Position numbers and translations under genes: made by a program. A stretch of DNA of 27,297 bases from Anammoximicrobium sp032229885 (GTDB lineage: Bacteria; Planctomycetota; Planctomycetia; Pirellulales; Pirellulaceae): NCBI GenBank assembly GCA_032229885.1, contig JAVYAJ010000400.1, positions 1 through 27,297 of the forward strand, given 5' to 3'. Shown here piece after piece: positions 25,242 through 27,297 of this stretch (position 1 is the first letter of the stretch; each line of letters opens with the position of its first letter). The notes below the pieces were generated by a model. The model was not told the DNA's origin, did no database searches, and saw only the letters and a program-made list of their open reading frames with translations.

Positions 25242-25538
25242 ATGGAGCTCAACCGAAACCAGTTTCTGCTGATCGGCTTTGTGTTGATCCTGCTGGGACT
25301 GCAGCTCCGCTCGGTGGATACGTATGTCCTAAGCGAAAGCGCAACGCGGTTTCTCGCTCGACAGACAGGCAAGACCGAAGTCACATCCGTCTGGTCGTTG
25401 CCGATGTCCTTGGCGACGCAAAACGGTCTGGCGCCACGAAAGCGCATTCGTCCGCCGCGCTGGATCGCCTGGGCCATGATCTCCGTCGGCGGCGTGCTCG
25501 TGCTACATAGCCTAGCCATGAAGAAACCAGGGGCTTAG
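25242..25538 (+). CDS. Small two-helix membrane protein, conserved-hypothetical type
   Basis: A 98-aa protein with an N-terminal transmembrane helix (FLLIGFVLILLGLQLRSV, about 8-25), a loop of about 45 residues with conserved-looking LSESATRFLARQTG, and a second helix (WIAWAMISVGGVLVLHSL, about 73-90) preceded by a basic RKRIRPPR patch. ATG 25242 has an AAAGG site nine bases upstream. I recall similar MELxRNQF-type small proteins from planctomycetes, none with a known function; that recollection needs a search. It stands between the hybrid kinase and the convergent methyltransferase. Confidence 0.75.
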   Translation: MELNRNQFLLIGFVLILLGLQLRSVDTYVLSESATRFLARQTGKTEVTSVWSLPMSLATQNGLAPRKRIRPPRWIAWAMISVGGVLVLHSLAMKKPGA

Positions 25539-25906
25539 CCGCCTCGACGCGCCTCCGTTTTCATTCGTGGATGCGGCGTCCTGCCGCATGGCGCCCTCGT
25601 GCGCACTCCCCCCCCAACACGCGCAAAGGTCAGCGGCAGGATGCCGTTGCCACGAGACAGCCCTCGCGCCAGCCGTCACCGCCCGCCGTCGAGCGCGTCC
25701 GGGCATCTGGCCACAATGCCCGGGCGACCTGTGCCAATTTCAGTCGTGACGTCGCTGATCGTCTCTTCAACTTGAAACCATCCATCGTCCCGCACTGCCC
25801 ACAGGCCTGACCGATGATTTTCAGTCCCGCGGCGATGCCTCACCTCCGAGCGGGCCAGGCGCGATCGTCTCGCTCGCTTTCCGATCCTGGCACAGACGCC
25901 CCGCCT
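25539..25906. other. Spacer between convergent genes with palindromic repeats
   Basis: 368 bp without a gene. It holds the hairpin ATGCGGC-gtcct-GCCGCAT (25571-25589) and a second repeat-like unit at about 25629-25650 (GCGGCAGGATGCCG then TTGCCAC). These resemble the CTGCGGC...GCCGCAGCCAC elements at 3102 and 17893. Nothing else is recognisable. Confidence 0.6.
25571..25650. repeat. Two palindromic units between convergent genes
   Basis: A perfect 7-bp stem ATGCGGC/GCCGCAT with a five-base loop, and 40 bp later a GCGGCAGGATGCCG unit followed by TTGCCAC. Members of the same hairpin class as 3102-3124 and 17893-17915. Possible bidirectional terminator. Confidence 0.6.
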
Positions 25907-26668
25907 TCAGCCCCTGTCTCTCCCGTCGAGATCGCGCATATCCGATCTCTGTCTCCGCTCCGCGATTCGCGCCTCAAACAATCGCACCGGCCGAGGGCGA
26001 CCGTCCAGCATCATCTCGACGCTGCGCAAACTCCAACCGCGGCCATCCAGCCACGCGGGAAACTCGCTCCCCGTGCTCCGCCCGCCTTCGCCCAGCAGGA
26101 CCGTCCCGGCCGGCGCCAAATGGGATCGCCAGAACGCTTCCAGATAAGGCCAGTCGTCGCGATCGTACAGGATGTCCGCGCCGACGATCCAGGCAAATCG
26201 TTCCGACAGCCGATCGCGTCGCCAGTCGACCAATCGCACGCGAACCCGTTCGCGATACGGCCAACTGTTCAGTCGGGCAAACAACAGCGCCGGCTGGGCC
26301 GCATCGGCCATCAGCACGGACGCCCCCCAAGCCGCCGCGACCGTGCCGGTCAGCCCCAGGCCACATCCCAGATCCAGAACCGAGACGCCGCGCAGCGGGA
26401 GCTCGGCGAGCCGTCGGCAGACGGCCAACGAACATTCCCACAGCTCGGCCCAATACGGTTGCCAGCGAGGCGTCTGGGACCCTGCACGCGCGTCCTCGTC
26501 CATCCGCAGCAGCATCGAATCCGGCTCGGCGACGCGAGTCAACCGGATTTCGACGCCATCGAACGTGTGCGTCTGACGGACCGTCGTATACTGGCGCTCG
26601 ATGCGAGCCGCCAAGCGAGCCCGTTGGCGCGCGGCTCGGGCGACCGAGATGGGATTCGGCTGTGGCAT
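25907..26668 (-). CDS. Class I SAM-dependent methyltransferase, Methyltransf_16/METTL21-like
   Basis: A 253-aa Rossmann-fold methyltransferase. Motif I is VLDLGCGLGLTG (97-108), with the acidic end of strand 2 at MADA (about 120-123). PYWAELW (71-77), just before the fold, and GADILYD (163-169) are hallmarks of the METTL21/ETFB-lysine methyltransferase group (Methyltransf_16), whose known eukaryotic members methylate lysines in proteins. The N-terminal 60 residues are basic and helical. ATG 26668 is preferred over 26716 because the extra 16 residues are not family-like; neither has a clear Shine-Dalgarno. It is isolated, convergent with the small membrane protein gene. A protein-lysine substrate is inferred from the subgroup only; a small-molecule substrate remains possible. 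Confidence 0.85.
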   Translation of the reverse strand: MPQPNPISVARAARQRARLAARIERQYTTVRQTHTFDGVEIRLTRVAEPDSMLLRMDEDARAGSQTPRWQPYWAELWECSLAVCRRLAELPLRGVSVLDLGCGLGLTGTVAAAWGASVLMADAAQPALLFARLNSWPYRERVRVRLVDWRRDRLSERFAWIVGADILYDRDDWPYLEAFWRSHLAPAGTVLLGEGGRSTGSEFPAWLDGRGWSLRSVEMMLDGRPRPVRLFEARIAERRQRSDMRDLDGRDRG

Positions 26669-26993
26669 TGGATCGTAGGGCCTCTGCGAGCAGCGAGTGT
26701 CAGGGGCAGGACGCACGGCCGCGAGCCGAAAAAGCCGCGCGCGTCGTGGCTGCGCTCAATCTTCGTCCTGGTTGCGCCTCGTTCGCTACTACGATCGCCG
26801 CCAGCCGCGTCTTGTTCAAGTGTCGCACGCCACTGCATCGTCCAATTCTAATTTTCGGATTATCGCACTCGCCAAAGCACGAAGTCCCCGCGTCTGCCAA
26901 TCGCAGGTACCACCATATCCGACGCGAAGCAATTCTGGTTGGCCGATGACGCCGGTCGCCCCAATGGCGGCCAGCAGGGAGGGTATATCTGAA
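26669..26993. other. Gene-free stretch upstream of the methyltransferase
   Basis: 325 bp with lower GC than the rest near 26830-26950. It must hold the methyltransferase promoter, but I see no convincing boxes, repeats or genes. Confidence 0.4.
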
Positions 26994-27260
26994 ACGCCGA
27001 GGCATAGAGGTCACGGAGGAAATACACAACGTAAAACTCTGCGCTCTCAGCGTCTCGGTACTACTAACCTCAAACATCGTGAAAGTTTTGACAATGTTTT
27101 CAGGCAGCGACAGCATCGAGTTGTGGAAGGATTACATCTTGTGCTTGCCGTAGCTCTGTGTCCTCTGCGTCTCTGCGTTTCATCGACGTCCTTGCGCGGG
27201 TGAACTGGCCGGGCTACAGGAAAATACGTTTTGGAAACGCAGAGACGCTGAGGACGCTGA
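26994..27260. repeat. Cluster of CGCAGAGACGCAGAG-type dispersed repeats
   Basis: Three related units. Unit 1, about 26994-27055, runs from GAAACGCCGAGGCATAGAGG to CTCTCAGCGTCTCGGT and is itself an imperfect inverted repeat. Unit 2, 27155-27181, is CTCTGCGTCTCTGCGTTTC on +. Unit 3, 27234-27260, is GAAACGCAGAGACGCTGAGG, the inverse of unit 2 with a few mismatches across a 52-bp gap. Such GAGACGCAGAG elements are widespread in diverse bacteria and I recall them flanking small GxxExxY-type genes; no such gene is readable here. The stretch between units 1 and 2 (about 27060-27150) is AT-richer than its surroundings and could be foreign or a remnant. The cluster runs to near the window end. Confidence 0.7.
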
Positions 27261-27297
27261 GATTTCGGCGCCCCGTCGTAGCCGGGAGAGACGTGAC

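Overview
This is a GC-rich bacterial chromosomal window, probably from the Planctomycetota (Pirellula-like). That placement is an inference from gene style: a zinc-ribbon/membrane/carboxypeptidase-regulatory-like protein, a small two-helix membrane protein of planctomycetal type, a Tat-exported hydroxypyruvate-isomerase-like protein, a Gfo/Idh/MocA oxidoreductase, a URO-D-like protein, long spacers full of palindromic repeats, and weak or absent Shine-Dalgarno sequences at many genes. I see no rRNA, tRNA, CRISPR array, phage gene or transposase. I support 20 protein-coding genes.

Region 1 (1-9250) is bracketed by an inverted pair of complex repeats (1-302 and 8918-9156). Between them lie an alpha-oxoamine synthase (-), a sulfotransferase (+, divergent from it), a zinc-ribbon membrane protein and a small membrane protein (-), gamma-glutamyltransferase (+), a SixA-type phosphatase (-) and an RmlD-like SDR protein with an altered active site (-). 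The oxoamine synthase/sulfotransferase pair suggests a sulfated or sulfonated long-chain-base lipid, but this is only a hypothesis.

Region 2 (9522-13188) has three plus-strand genes: a Gfo/Idh/MocA oxidoreductase, an LpxL-type lipid acyltransferase and a tandem-GNAT protein.

Region 3 (13459-17702) has an OPT-family oligopeptide transporter translationally coupled (ATGA overlap) to a small membrane protein (-), then a divergent homoserine dehydrogenase with an ACT domain (+) behind a recognisable sigma-70-like promoter.

Region 4 (17973-24792) has a minus-strand run: a stand-alone receiver protein, a URO-D/corrinoid-methyltransferase-like protein 16 bp after it, and a Tat-exported sugar-phosphate-isomerase-like protein. 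It is divergent from a large CHASE-PAS-PAS-HisKA-HATPase-REC-REC hybrid kinase. The stand-alone receiver closely resembles the kinase's last receiver, so the divergent pair may be one signalling unit.

Region 5 (25242-27297) has a small two-helix membrane protein, a METTL21/Methyltransf_16-like methyltransferase (-) and, at the right edge, a cluster of CGCAGAGACGCAGAG-type dispersed repeats. All five convergent gene junctions in the window contain a perfect or near-perfect palindrome, suggesting bidirectional terminators made from repeat elements.
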